A DNA stretch of 64,000 nucleotides, taken from NCBI GenBank assembly GCA_964344305.1, contig CAYFMT010000006.1, positions 50,323 to 114,322 of the forward strand. The letters run 5' to 3'. Numbering within the stretch: the first letter of the stretch is position 1; each line of letters starts with the position of its first letter. A model generated the notes under the pieces. The model ran no database searches and had not been told where the DNA came from. It saw only the letters and a list, made by a program, of their open reading frames with translations. This DNA is from JABMOV01 sp964344305. GTDB taxonomy: Bacteria > Fidelibacterota > Marinisomatia > Marinisomatales > JABMOV01. Position numbers and translations under genes: made by a program. This document shows, piece after piece, positions 17,708 to 26,997 of this stretch.

Positions 17708-18894
17708 GCAAGTACACTTTCGTCATTTGGAAAAGAGAGAGTAAATGTGGTGCCGGTACCAACAGTACTTTCAACACCGATTATACCACCGTGATTCTCT
17801 ACAATACGTTTGACGATGGGCAGTCCCAATCCGGTTCCCTTTTCCTTTCGTGTAAAATAAGGTTCAAATATTTTTGACATGTTCTCCTGGGGGATACCTT
17901 TGCCATTGTCCTGAATCATCAGTTCCCACCCATGATCCAAGTTACAAAAAATATCTATCTTTGTGGCGCCGGCTTGAATTGCATTTTGTATGAGATTTAC
18001 AAAAACCTGCTTGAGTTGCATTCTGTCCCCATAAAACTTGGGAGCCTGTTCCTTTCTATGAAGAACGATGTCTGTTTCTGCCAGATATGGTTCAATGATT
18101 TCTTCCATATGATCACGCATATCAAAGTGTCTTAAATCTGCTTTGGGCAATCTGGCAAACTGGGAAAATTCCGAGGCAAATTCCTGCAGATTATCGATCT
18201 CTTCATGCAGAACTTCCAGGACTCGTGTAAAAATGTCATGAAAGTTATCTGCTTTCTGCTGATATTTTCTTTCAAGCCTCTCAAGGGATAACCTCATAGG
18301 CGTTAATGGATTCTTGATTTCATGTGCAAGGACACGAGCCATGTCCCGCCAGGCAGACTCTTTCTCTGCCTGGATCAACTTTTTACGATTGTCATCCAGT
18401 TCCCGGGTCATCTGATTAAAGGAAACGATGAGGTCATTCAGGGGTGACAGCCGGCTTTCCTTCACCTGAATAGCCCAGTTTCCTTTTGATAATTCATCCG
18501 TGGCAGATTGCAGACGCAACAATGGACTTGTTACCAGATTGAAACTAAAGAGGAATAGCAGCAAAACAGCTATGGACAGAAATGCAAAAATAAACGTGCT
18601 GTAAACCTTTAACTGATCTCTGAACATTTCCCTGTAAAGATGTGACTGTTTTTCTGTTGATAAGATAGATTCAATGTCTTCCCTGAACGATGCCTGTTCT
18701 TTTTCTGAAAGTTTATCAGAATACTGGCCGTATAGATCGCTGATCTGTGTATCCATGTCCAAATCTGTAATCTGCTGGGAGTATTGTGTAAAACTGTCGA
18801 GAAAATAGTTTCGATAGAATAAAACTGAATTCACCAGGAAGAATAGTACCAGGAAAATGATTTGAGTTCTAAAAGAGGGGAGTGGAATTCTCAT
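17704..18894 (-). CDS. Membrane sensor histidine kinase, NtrY-like
   Basis: Partner of the NtrC-type regulator. It has a first membrane helix (about 9-28), a short periplasmic region, a second helix (about 95-118), HAMP (about 118-170), a DHp domain with the H-box HEIKNPLTPMRLSLERL and an HATPase with N (NLIQNAIQAG), G1 (DNGKGIP) and G2 (GTGLGLPIVK) boxes. The small periplasmic region of about 65 residues suggests a simple or membrane-borne signal. Four-bp overlaps on both sides tie it to the regulator and to the DUF4390-like gene. Confidence 0.92.
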   Translation of the reverse strand: MRIPLPSFRTQIIFLVLFFLVNSVLFYRNYFLDSFTQYSQQITDLDMDTQISDLYGQYSDKLSEKEQASFREDIESILSTEKQSHLYREMFRDQLKVYSTFIFAFLSIAVLLLFLFSFNLVTSPLLRLQSATDELSKGNWAIQVKESRLSPLNDLIVSFNQMTRELDDNRKKLIQAEKESAWRDMARVLAHEIKNPLTPMRLSLERLERKYQQKADNFHDIFTRVLEVLHEEIDNLQEFASEFSQFARLPKADLRHFDMRDHMEEIIEPYLAETDIVLHRKEQAPKFYGDRMQLKQVFVNLIQNAIQAGATKIDIFCNLDHGWELMIQDNGKGIPQENMSKIFEPYFTRKEKGTGLGLPIVKRIVENHGGIIGVESTVGTGTTFTLSFPNDESVLA

Positions 18895-19475
18895 TGGTTC
18901 AAGTCTAGTAGTGAAAATGGTTTTGAGCGACCAACGGGTGGAATGCTGTTCCAGTAATACATGAGATTTAATGGTTCTTCCATCCCTTCAAATTTTATTC
19001 GGTCCAGCCAGGAAGTGATTTTTATTGTATAGGGTTCGGACCTGTCAAGGTTTTCCAAGGAAACAAGGGATACATTTTGTAGACCGGCAAGGAGGGTTTT
19101 TGCTCCTTGAAGATCGAGGTCAGTGGTAAACGTTTCTGTATGGGATTGATACACTTCATAAATATTATCCAGATGAGAATAACTGATAGCATTGAAGAAA
19201 TCTTCTGAGTATACAGAAATATCATCACTTGCTCGAAACACTTCAATTCGGTAATGGAAATAAATTCTCTTCCCTGATGCGAAGAATTTTTCAAAATCAT
19301 CAGTATAGCAGTTTCTTAACCGGGTGGATACATACAGGCGAGAGCCCTCTGAATATATTTTGATGTTATCAAAGCTGGCATGAACCCCATCAATGGTGGA
19401 ATAAAACATAGAACCGACAGTAATGACAGAGGTAATAACCTGTTTGAATAATCCTGAGAATAATGACGGTTCCAT
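18891..19475 (-). CDS. DUF4390-like exported protein
   Basis: A 194-residue protein with an N-terminal hydrophobic segment (about 10-30) and a beta-rich remainder containing ASFDNIKIYSEGSRLYVSTR and YYWNSIPPVGRSKPFSL. Size, secondary-structure pattern and position directly upstream of an NtrY-like kinase match DUF4390 proteins, which are commonly encoded beside such kinases. It overlaps the kinase start by 4 bp, so it may take part in signal perception in the periplasm. The family assignment is from memory of the pattern, not a search. Confidence 0.6.
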   Translation of the reverse strand: MEPSLFSGLFKQVITSVITVGSMFYSTIDGVHASFDNIKIYSEGSRLYVSTRLRNCYTDDFEKFFASGKRIYFHYRIEVFRASDDISVYSEDFFNAISYSHLDNIYEVYQSHTETFTTDLDLQGAKTLLAGLQNVSLVSLENLDRSEPYTIKITSWLDRIKFEGMEEPLNLMYYWNSIPPVGRSKPFSLLDLNQ

Positions 19476-19541
19476 AGAGGGATGTTACACTTATTTTATT
19501 TTAGACTAAAGGATGAAAATGGGAGGTTGAAGCAGGGTGGA

Positions 19542-19585
19542 AGAAAGAAAAGGCGGCCAGGTAACAAGGGATTGGCCTGACCGCC
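19542..19585 (-). terminator. Intrinsic terminator downstream of the PDZ protein gene
   Basis: On the minus strand GGCGGTCAGG pairs with CCTGGCCGCC (one G-U) around a 14-base loop and is followed by TTTTCTTTC. It lies directly after the PDZ protein stop and before the DUF4390-like gene, separating the two transcripts. Confidence 0.75.
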
Positions 19586-19602
19586 CGGGGGTTAGATGAT
19601 GA

Positions 19603-20799
19603 TTAGAAACCGAACCAAATGCCAAGGCTATAGGAGAGAGCATCCTTGAGGTTTGGTGCATTACCATCAATGGTAAAGTCAAATTCAGTATCGGTCCACT
19701 TATCATCTGATGAATACATTCCCAGATAACCAACACTTCCGTGTATTGCAGCCCAGTCAAAGACCCGGTACATGAGTCCTGCAGAAGGCTGAACCAGGAA
19801 AAATTCTTTTTGAAATTTCACGCTGTTCGAGTTCATATCTTCCACTTTGTTGTCCCAGCTATAATTTCCATCCGTATGGCCGACGGAAACGGACATGGCG
19901 CCACCACCAATGAGGGTTGTGAAATCAAAAACAAGTTTTTTGGTTAACAGTGCATATTTCTTCGTCACAGTTACACCACCATAACCCAATTCAATTTTCG
20001 CAGTTTTAAAGTCACCTGTTAAGGCACCTGCTGCATCTTTTACAGCCACTTTCTGGGTGTTCATATATCCGGCTCCGGCACCACCAATGAACCAGCCTTT
20101 TCCAACATTTCCCATTCCAAATCCGCCACCAAGAACCATTTCCTGTTCACCAATTGGGTTTAACCCATTTTTTTCCAGGAACGCGTTGAGATTGCTATGA
20201 TCCATGGTCACAAGTACCATTCTTGGACCACCGCCACCATATCCAACAGTAAGGCGTTTTTTCTTCTTCAAGTTGCTCTTGCTCAGAGGTGCACCGTATT
20301 CATCCGTCTCTGGTGTTGGAATGGCGAAATAGAATCCAACTTCGATTTCCTTCTCATTCCTAAATACTTTGACAGATACAGAATCACCGTGTGATTTGCT
20401 GTCGCGTAAGTTTAGCAGATGATCTTCAAACCGGACTCTCTCACCATCAAATTCCATGATGATATCATCCTTAATAATTCCTGCACGATCGGCATTTCCA
20501 CCGGATACAACGCCTGTTACCAGGACACCATAATTGTAGGGATAATGTTTTTCGTAAACTTCCTCAAAATCCAGGTCAGATAGATACAGACCAAGTTTTG
20601 GGGACCCGTTTTTATACTCTCCACCAAGATCCACATGGATGTCGAGAGCATTTAATTCCTCTTCAACTTCCTGAAGGGCTTCCCGCACTTCATTTTCAAT
20701 TTCTTCATCAAGATCTACCTGGGCAGATAGAATAGACATCCCACCCAATACCCAAACAAATATGAGTGCTGTTAAAGTCCATATTCTTTGATTTTTCAT
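19603..20799 (-). CDS. PDZ-domain outer-membrane/periplasmic protein
   Basis: A signal peptide (about 6-26, ending ILSAQ) is followed by an acidic helix (about 28-50), a PDZ domain (about 60-155; YPYNYGVLVTGVVSGGNADR and the IIKDDIIMEFDG carboxylate loop region) and a glycine-rich C-terminal half with alternating strands that ends in WFGF, suggesting a small beta-barrel. The ATG at 20799 has AAGGAG nearby, so upstream in-frame starts are rejected. No protease domain accompanies the PDZ. A 17-bp palindrome lies about 90 bp upstream. Confidence 0.7.
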   Translation of the reverse strand: MKNQRIWTLTALIFVWVLGGMSILSAQVDLDEEIENEVREALQEVEEELNALDIHVDLGGEYKNGSPKLGLYLSDLDFEEVYEKHYPYNYGVLVTGVVSGGNADRAGIIKDDIIMEFDGERVRFEDHLLNLRDSKSHGDSVSVKVFRNEKEIEVGFYFAIPTPETDEYGAPLSKSNLKKKKRLTVGYGGGGPRMVLVTMDHSNLNAFLEKNGLNPIGEQEMVLGGGFGMGNVGKGWFIGGAGAGYMNTQKVAVKDAAGALTGDFKTAKIELGYGGVTVTKKYALLTKKLVFDFTTLIGGGAMSVSVGHTDGNYSWDNKVEDMNSNSVKFQKEFFLVQPSAGLMYRVFDWAAIHGSVGYLGMYSSDDKWTDTEFDFTIDGNAPNLKDALSYSLGIWFGF

Positions 20800-20888
20800 G
20801 TTAACTCCTTCGTTTATTAATTCTTTTGTCATTTTCGACTCGCACAAACATCCTCAATTGCTGTGCCAGAATTTGAGGAGACATGATA

Positions 20889-20905
20889 ACTGTAAATATT
20901 ACAGT
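20889..20905. promoter_or_regulatory. 17-bp palindromic operator-like site
   Basis: ACTGTAA-ATA-TTACAGT is a perfect inverted repeat located upstream of the minus-strand PDZ protein gene, in an AT-rich promoter-like region. The regulator is unknown. Confidence 0.45.
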
Positions 20906-20969
20906 GTGTTATGAGATATGTGATATTCTAAATATATTAAAATGTATATATAAAATAAATAGTTCTATA

Positions 20970-21890
20970 TCATATTGATATGGAAAATGAACTTTCAGAA
21001 AAATGCAAAGGATTAAGTGCCTCTTCAAGGTAGCCCATCATAACACCATGACCATTTATATGGATAATATCTTGAGTCCGGTTCACATTCATGAGATGAA
21101 TAGGGTCCTCTCCAATCATAAGAATGCCACCGGCTTCAGGCAATAAGAAGCACTCAGTTGGTTGAAGGGATTGTTTCCAGTGATCTACAATCACATATGT
21201 TGGGTCTGAACCAGTCTGAGGGAATCCCATGGTTATATCTGGAGAATTAGATGTAAAAACAGCCCCTGTATAGAAGGGCAGCAGGCATTCCATCAGCATC
21301 CATGGGAGTGTAAAAGGTGTGAATTTAGAGTGAAATGTCATCTCATCATGAAGCCCCATCCCTTGGGCAATTCCATTCAGGTTTACAAGGATCTGGTAGT
21401 GACTGAGGCATGCATGCCGGTCATTACAAACAACAATACAGGCTTCGTGAGTGAGAAGTGGTTTATGTCGTGGATTATACTCTATTGAAAATCCCTCAAT
21501 CGGATTTTCAGACACATCGTCCTTTGTAAAAATATAGGCAAAAACGGAAGGATCCGGTAAAGCCTGATACTTATGACTTATTACGCCCAGTGTCGCCCCC
21601 GTCAACCATGTGGCGAAAGCAAACGGTTTGGTTAAGTCTTTGGGTATATCCTCAAAGATAACATGATCGCCTTTTTTCACGCCTCTTTCTTCCAGCCAGT
21701 TAGCTGCCTGGTGAACACGGTCTTGAAATTTTCTTATTGTCAGCCCGGAAGAGGGAAACAACGACTTATGAGAAAATTTGACGGTTTCGCCTTCCACCAG
21801 TGCTGGAAGGTTTGGATAAGGCACCATGTGCTCAATAGGTTCAACATTCCCAAAACATTGAGCTCGGTATATTTTCTCCTGAATGTCCAT
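20970..21890 (-). CDS. Degenerate acyl-CoA synthetase-like (ANL) protein
   Basis: The N-terminal half resembles AMP-forming acyl-CoA synthetases (LTIRKFQDRVHQAANWLEE, GVKKGDHVIF, WLTGATLGVI) and the end has a GHGVMMGYLEE segment like the GPxVMxGYW motif. However, the Ser/Thr/Gly-rich ATP loop is replaced by CIVVCNDRHACL, and the C-terminal lid domain is absent (306 residues versus about 500 or more). Adenylation activity is therefore doubtful. It is the last gene of the homogentisate run, three bp after the flavin reductase, which hints at a role with acids from that pathway. Confidence 0.55.
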   Translation of the reverse strand: MDIQEKIYRAQCFGNVEPIEHMVPYPNLPALVEGETVKFSHKSLFPSSGLTIRKFQDRVHQAANWLEERGVKKGDHVIFEDIPKDLTKPFAFATWLTGATLGVISHKYQALPDPSVFAYIFTKDDVSENPIEGFSIEYNPRHKPLLTHEACIVVCNDRHACLSHYQILVNLNGIAQGMGLHDEMTFHSKFTPFTLPWMLMECLLPFYTGAVFTSNSPDITMGFPQTGSDPTYVIVDHWKQSLQPTECFLLPEAGGILMIGEDPIHLMNVNRTQDIIHINGHGVMMGYLEEALNPLHFSESSFSISI

Positions 21891-21893
21891 TGA

Positions 21894-22514
21894 TTAATCT
21901 GGATTGATTTTCCGGACGACTTCAAAGGAATTATGTACTCGGCAATAATTGTTACCTGCCAATCGTCCAACCGGATTCAGTTTCTCAAGATCGATTCTTC
22001 CATGGTCGATGATGGCGTCATCCACATGGAATAATTCTACCGTTCCCACCACGAGAAACCCGCTGCCGGCGGACCCATCCCCAATTTCGATGATCTGATT
22101 CAGGGAACATTCAAACCTGATTTTTGCTTCCAATAATCCTGGAGCATTTACAAACCTGGATGGACATGTATGCAATCCTGCAACATCAAATTCATTTACA
22201 TCAGGATCAAATTCTGTGGCGGTTGCTACCATTTCCTCCAGGATGGATTCATCAGGGATATTGACTACAAAATCGCCCGTATCCCTGATATTGACAAGGG
22301 TATCCTTTGGTTGTGCATCCGTGCTTCTGCGAACAGGCGCAAATACGATTGTTGGAGGATTGGAACAGACGCCATTGAAAAATGAAAAAGGCGCAATGTT
22401 TGGATGTCCTTCGGATGAAACAGTGGAAACAAATGCAATGGGTCTTGGCACGATAGACCCAATCAGTAATTTGTAATTATCCTTATATGTCTGCTTGTTT
22501 GGGTCAACAATCAT
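21894..22514 (-). CDS. Flavin reductase-like FMN-binding split-barrel protein
   Basis: The N-terminal YKLLIGSIVPRPIAFVST, followed by GHPNIAPFSFFNGV and PPTIVFAPV, is the flavin reductase-like split barrel that binds FMN. Length 206 is typical of the standalone family found in aromatic degradation clusters. The start ATG overlaps the hmgA stop by 4 bp, so it is co-translated with the homogentisate pathway. It may supply reduced flavin or act directly on a pathway compound; neither is shown by the sequence. Confidence 0.8.
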   Translation of the reverse strand: MIVDPNKQTYKDNYKLLIGSIVPRPIAFVSTVSSEGHPNIAPFSFFNGVCSNPPTIVFAPVRRSTDAQPKDTLVNIRDTGDFVVNIPDESILEEMVATATEFDPDVNEFDVAGLHTCPSRFVNAPGLLEAKIRFECSLNQIIEIGDGSAGSGFLVVGTVELFHVDDAIIDHGRIDLEKLNPVGRLAGNNYCRVHNSFEVVRKINPD

Positions 22515-23659
22515 GATTCAATCCATGAAAATGGATAATCGGCATCATCAATCACCTCCAGGGGTTTGCATGGAACAAGAGGTTTAAATGTATCAATCAT
22601 AACAGCCAGTTCAGTAGTTTCCTTTGCCCCAAGGGATTGTTCAATTTTACCCGGTTGCGGACCATGCGGTAATCCCATGGGATGATAGGTAATGGATTCC
22701 TCTTCGATTCCTTTCCTGCTCATGAAATTCCCCATGACATAATAGAGAATTTCATCACTGTCTACATTGCTATGAGCGTATGGCGCAGGGATGGCTTCAG
22801 GATGATAGTCATAGAGTCGGGGTACAAAAGAGCAGATCACGAACCCGGGTGCCTGGAATGTCTGATGCACGGGTGGTGGCTGATGGACCCGGCCTGTGAT
22901 AGGTTCAAAATCATTGATATTGAAAATCCAGGGGAAATAATATCCATCCCAACCAACCAGATCGAAGGGATGGTTGGAATAGGAATATGTCTGGTAGGAA
23001 TCCATGAGCTTCACCACTACATCCACATTGTCTGAATACGGTGTATCATACAATTGTGGTGTACGTAAATCCCGCTCACAAAATGGAGAATGTTCCAACA
23101 GTTGACCGGCACGGTTCCGGTACCGATTAGGTGTTTCAATTGGACCGTATGATTCTGTCACGAGCAACCGCATGGGTTCGGTGATATCCATTTTCCAAAT
23201 GACCCCACGTGGAATGACAAGGTAATCGCCCTGGGTCAATTCCAGGGTTCCAAAATTTGAATGAAGAATTCCTGTGCCTCTGTGAACAAATATTACTTCG
23301 TCAGCATGCCCATTTCTATACAGGTATCCCATTGATTCTGAAACATGGGCTTTATAGATCACACAATCTGGATTAAAAAACAAGGGTACACGTGAATGGA
23401 TGGCATCACCTGCAGAAGAAATCTGATGGGTTCTAACATGCATGGCACGGTGTTCAATACTCCATTTCTCCGGTGAAAACTCTACCCTGTCTCCCACAGC
23501 GTCAACCGTTGTAGGGGGATGTGCGTGGTACACATTTGAATAAATCCAACTAAAGCCCTCGCGACTTATGAGTTCCTCCCAGTAGAGATTTTTATCATTA
23601 TCCCTGAACTGAACATGACGCTTTTTTGGAATCATTCCCTGTTTTTGATAAAAGGGCAT
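22511..23659 (-). CDS. hmgA: Homogentisate 1,2-dioxygenase
   Basis: Opens the homogentisate ring to maleylacetoacetate with Fe(II). The cupin C-terminal half carries the expected metal residues His296 and Glu303 in HSNVDSDE and His332 in LPHGPQPG. The N-terminal half contains the family block YRNGHADEVIFVHRGTG. Length 382 matches the shorter bacterial form. A GGAGACAG ribosome site precedes ATG 23659. It lies between the fumarylacetoacetase-type gene and the flavin reductase, the order expected for tyrosine catabolism. Confidence 0.92.
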   Translation of the reverse strand: MPFYQKQGMIPKKRHVQFRDNDKNLYWEELISREGFSWIYSNVYHAHPPTTVDAVGDRVEFSPEKWSIEHRAMHVRTHQISSAGDAIHSRVPLFFNPDCVIYKAHVSESMGYLYRNGHADEVIFVHRGTGILHSNFGTLELTQGDYLVIPRGVIWKMDITEPMRLLVTESYGPIETPNRYRNRAGQLLEHSPFCERDLRTPQLYDTPYSDNVDVVVKLMDSYQTYSYSNHPFDLVGWDGYYFPWIFNINDFEPITGRVHQPPPVHQTFQAPGFVICSFVPRLYDYHPEAIPAPYAHSNVDSDEILYYVMGNFMSRKGIEEESITYHPMGLPHGPQPGKIEQSLGAKETTELAVMIDTFKPLVPCKPLEVIDDADYPFSWIES

Positions 23660-23667
23660 ACTGTCTC

Positions 23668-24657
23668 CTATGGCGATTCTATTGTGTTTTTGAGTTGACC
23701 CAGTTTTTCAATTTCGCAGACAACCTTATCCCCGGGTTTTAGCCAGCCACCGGTATGCTCAGGTCGCAATTCCAGGATACATCCCGTACCAACTGTTCCT
23801 GATCCAATAAGGTCACCGGGTTTCAATTCTGCTTGATGACTGGCACGCTCAATCATTTTCTGAAATGAGTGATACAGATCTTCCGTGTTTCCTTCTGAGA
23901 GCTTCCTCCCATTCACATGGCAGGTCATATTCAGACGAAGTTTTTCGTCAGACAGAGCTGCAGATAGTTCATCTGGCGTAACCAGGTAGGGGCCAACGGA
24001 TGTAGCGAAATCCTTCCCTTTGGCTGGTCCTAGGTGGAGCTGCATTTCCTCCCGTTGAATATCCCGTGCAGACCAATCGTTCAAAATAGTATATCCTGCT
24101 ATATAATAATCTGCATCCTGGGCTGAAATATTTTTTCCACCGTTGCAGATATAGATGGCTATTTCTAATTCAAAATCCAGCTCCTGTGTTGGTTCAGGGT
24201 ATGGTATGGCTGCTCGGTGTCCAAACAATGCATTGGGATTGGAAAAATAGAATACCGGGACTTCATACCACAGCGGATCCATGTCCTTTCCACGGAGTTT
24301 TCGCGCGCTTTTAACGTGTTGCTCAAACGCATAAAAATCACGAAAGGTGGACGGATTTGGGACGGGTGGGTGTAATATAACGTCGTCCTCATAAACGGCG
24401 ATGGATTTGTCATTTGCCTGGTAACTGGGAAGATCATGCTCCGGGAGAATACTATCCAGTTCAACAAGCTTCTGAACATACACATGCCAGTTTTCAAGGG
24501 CACGTTTTAATGAGGTTGGAAGCTCGAGAAATTCTGCCCTGCTCCGGTTCTGTTTTACCCAGATGGCGGAACGAAGAACGTCAACGATGTAGGGACCTTT
24601 TTTAAATCCAAACCGTGGCGGATCTGTATCAAAGGCAGAATAGGTAACGAATTTCAT
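23668..24657 (-). CDS. Fumarylacetoacetate hydrolase family protein
   Basis: Predicted to split fumarylacetoacetate to fumarate and acetoacetate, the last step of the pathway. The C-terminal catalytic domain shows the metal-binding run ELDFELEIAIYI, NDWSARDIQREE, KGKDFATSVGPYLV and GSGTVGTGCILEL. At 329 residues it is the bacterial FahA-like form rather than the longer animal enzyme. It is only 8 bp from hmgA. No separate maleylacetoacetate isomerase is visible in the window, so this enzyme may act on the maleyl form or the isomerase is elsewhere. Confidence 0.87.
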   Translation of the reverse strand: MKFVTYSAFDTDPPRFGFKKGPYIVDVLRSAIWVKQNRSRAEFLELPTSLKRALENWHVYVQKLVELDSILPEHDLPSYQANDKSIAVYEDDVILHPPVPNPSTFRDFYAFEQHVKSARKLRGKDMDPLWYEVPVFYFSNPNALFGHRAAIPYPEPTQELDFELEIAIYICNGGKNISAQDADYYIAGYTILNDWSARDIQREEMQLHLGPAKGKDFATSVGPYLVTPDELSAALSDEKLRLNMTCHVNGRKLSEGNTEDLYHSFQKMIERASHQAELKPGDLIGSGTVGTGCILELRPEHTGGWLKPGDKVVCEIEKLGQLKNTIESP

Positions 24658-24665
24658 GAACGATT

Positions 24666-25787
24666 CTAGAAATTACCTCTTCGTTCCTGCTCCCGTTCAA
24701 TGGATTCAAACAGGGCCTGGAAATTCCCCTGACCAAACCCGCGAGAACCCTTCCGTTGAATGATTTCGAAAAACAGAGTGGGACGGTCTTCCACCGGCTT
24801 GGTGAATAATTGGAGTAAGTACCCCTCATCATCCCTGTCAATCAAAATACCAAGCTCCTTTAAAGGTTCAAGTTTTTCATCTATGGGACCAACACGATCC
24901 AGGATATCATCATAATAGGTGTCTGGGACGTAAAGAAAATCAACACCATTGTTTCTCAATGCCGTTATGGTTTTAATGATATCCCCTGTGAGAAGCGCTA
25001 TATGCTGAACACCGGGAGCCTCGTTGAATTCCAGGTATTCCTCAATCTGGGATTTCTTTAACCCAACTGCTGGTTCATTGATAGGGAACATGACTTTCCA
25101 GTTTTTGGACCTCATGACCCGACTCTTCAGGGCGGAGAACTGGGTGGAAATGTCTCCTTCATCAAAAAGGACAAAGTTTGTGAGTCCGAAAACCCGTTCA
25201 TAATATTCTTTCCAGTTATCCATTTCCCCGTCTTCCACATTTCCTACAATATGATCCATGGCAATAAGACCCGGGTCCTCAAAATGAACAGGGTTCATTT
25301 CCAGCGCTTCGAAACCCGGTTCCCAGAGCCCGTCATAATCTTTCTTTTCCACAAACGAATGAATGGTGTCGCCATAGGTTTTCACGCCAGCCCTTTTGAC
25401 TGTACCAGATGCATCTACCAGGGACATACACCCATAAGCAGACTCTGCGTCCCGGCTTAAACAGGAATCATAGGCCTCCTGCGCATCGTCAGCCATGAAA
25501 GCAATATCACAGATGCCATCGCCATGCTTTTTCAGCCATTCAGAGGCTGGATGAGATGAATGCAAGGGTGTTGTGATAACAAAGAAAATTTTGTTTTGCT
25601 TCAGTACATAGGAGACAGCTTCTTTCCTGCCTGTTTCAGGACCGGCATAGGCGTAGGGCTGAAACCCAAAGGCTGTGCGGTAATAGTGGACAGCCTGCTT
25701 TGCGTTGCCGGCATAGAATTCCACGTGACTTAATTCTGTGATGGGGAAGTATTCTGCCCCTTTCCATTCCTTGGTAATAATGGCCAT
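24666..25787 (-). CDS. hppD: 4-Hydroxyphenylpyruvate dioxygenase
   Basis: Converts 4-hydroxyphenylpyruvate to homogentisate. Two vicinal-oxygen-chelate halves are visible, and the iron ligands fit: His179 (AMDHIVGNV), His262 (GVQHIALL) and Glu341 (LFFEIIQRKG). The C-terminal GFGQGNFQALFESIEREQ is a signature of the family and closes the active site. Length 373 is standard. The ATG follows GGGAGACAAT. It lies between the aminotransferase and the fumarylacetoacetase gene with small gaps. Confidence 0.95.
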   Translation of the reverse strand: MAIITKEWKGAEYFPITELSHVEFYAGNAKQAVHYYRTAFGFQPYAYAGPETGRKEAVSYVLKQNKIFFVITTPLHSSHPASEWLKKHGDGICDIAFMADDAQEAYDSCLSRDAESAYGCMSLVDASGTVKRAGVKTYGDTIHSFVEKKDYDGLWEPGFEALEMNPVHFEDPGLIAMDHIVGNVEDGEMDNWKEYYERVFGLTNFVLFDEGDISTQFSALKSRVMRSKNWKVMFPINEPAVGLKKSQIEEYLEFNEAPGVQHIALLTGDIIKTITALRNNGVDFLYVPDTYYDDILDRVGPIDEKLEPLKELGILIDRDDEGYLLQLFTKPVEDRPTLFFEIIQRKGSRGFGQGNFQALFESIEREQERRGNF

Positions 25788-25800
25788 ATTGTCTCCCTGA

Positions 25801-26889
25801 TTATCCTAAAATTTTCTTAAATGCTGACATGCATTTCTCATTTTCCTGCTCCAACCCCACGGATATCCGGATGCAGTCCGGCCACCCAAAGGCCGTCAGG
25901 TGTCTAACAATAACACCTTCGTGTAATAGTTTGCCTGTTAAAGCATCCGCTTTTTCCGGTGATTCCCAAACCGTAGTAACGAAATTCGTTGCGGACGGAA
26001 TAAATTTAATGCCAAGCACTTCAAATTCACGGTAGTAGAATTGCAGACCATTATCATTTAATGACAGGGTCTCCCTGATATAATCCCTGTCATCCAGGGC
26101 TGCATAAGCCGCTACCTGCGCAAGATAGGATGGTTCAAATGGGACTTTTACTTTCATGAGGTTGGCAATGAGGTCCTCATGGGCAAATCCATACCCGGCC
26201 CGTATCCCTGCTAACCCGTATGCCTTTGAGAATGTCCTCAGGGTGATGACATTATCATATCTGTAGGTCATGGAGTCGGGGTAATCTTCGCGATCATATG
26301 CAAATTCGAAATAGGCTTCATCCAGGATGATCAACACACGCTCCGGTACATGGGTATAGAACGCATCAAATTCGTCGCGAGTGATATAGGTCCCCATGGG
26401 GTTATCGGGATTGGCGATATAAATGATTTTTGTGTAGTCGTTAATCTTCTCCGCCATGGCAGGCAGGTCGTATTTATGATTCTTCATGGGGACCCAGTGG
26501 ATTTTCCTGCCTGTAGCATTGGCCAGTACACGGAAACCAATGAATGAATTTTCAGCAGAGATGATTTCATCATCTGCCAGGAGAAATGTGCGCATGATGG
26601 TGGACATGATTCCTTCCGAGCCGGCACCAAGAACCACATTATCCTGCTTGATATGAAATTTTTCTGCCAGGGCATTGCGAAGCATGTACCCTGATGCATC
26701 GGGGTAGCGATGGCTGTTATGCATGGCCTGGTGCATGGCCTCCAGGGCCCGGGGAGACGGTCCAAGGGAATTCTCATTGGAGGCGAGTTTCACCACATCC
26801 TTGATTCCCAATTCGCGGTGCACCTCTTCAATAGGTTTCCCAGGTTTATAGTTGGCCAGGTTTTGAATATAGGACGGTACTAATGGCAT
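25801..26889 (-). CDS. HisC-family aminotransferase, probably acting on tyrosine
   Basis: Class I/II PLP aminotransferase of the histidinol-phosphate type: LASNENSLGPSP at the N-terminus, NPDNPMGTY, DEAYFEF and the PLP lysine in TFSKAYGLAGIRAGY. Length 362 is normal. By sequence alone it could be HisC, but it sits 13 bp upstream of HPPD and no other his genes are present, so transamination of tyrosine to 4-hydroxyphenylpyruvate is the likely role. HisC-like enzymes are known to act on aromatic amino acids. Confidence 0.8.
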   Translation of the reverse strand: MPLVPSYIQNLANYKPGKPIEEVHRELGIKDVVKLASNENSLGPSPRALEAMHQAMHNSHRYPDASGYMLRNALAEKFHIKQDNVVLGAGSEGIMSTIMRTFLLADDEIISAENSFIGFRVLANATGRKIHWVPMKNHKYDLPAMAEKINDYTKIIYIANPDNPMGTYITRDEFDAFYTHVPERVLIILDEAYFEFAYDREDYPDSMTYRYDNVITLRTFSKAYGLAGIRAGYGFAHEDLIANLMKVKVPFEPSYLAQVAAYAALDDRDYIRETLSLNDNGLQFYYREFEVLGIKFIPSATNFVTTVWESPEKADALTGKLLHEGVIVRHLTAFGWPDCIRISVGLEQENEKCMSAFKKILG

Positions 26890-26997
26890 GGTTTTCCTTG
26901 AAAATATGAATACAAATTACTTCAATTCATTGATGATCACTAACCATCAAGATTCTGCCAAAACCAATGATCGTTCCCTAAAAGGATTCAGGAGACT

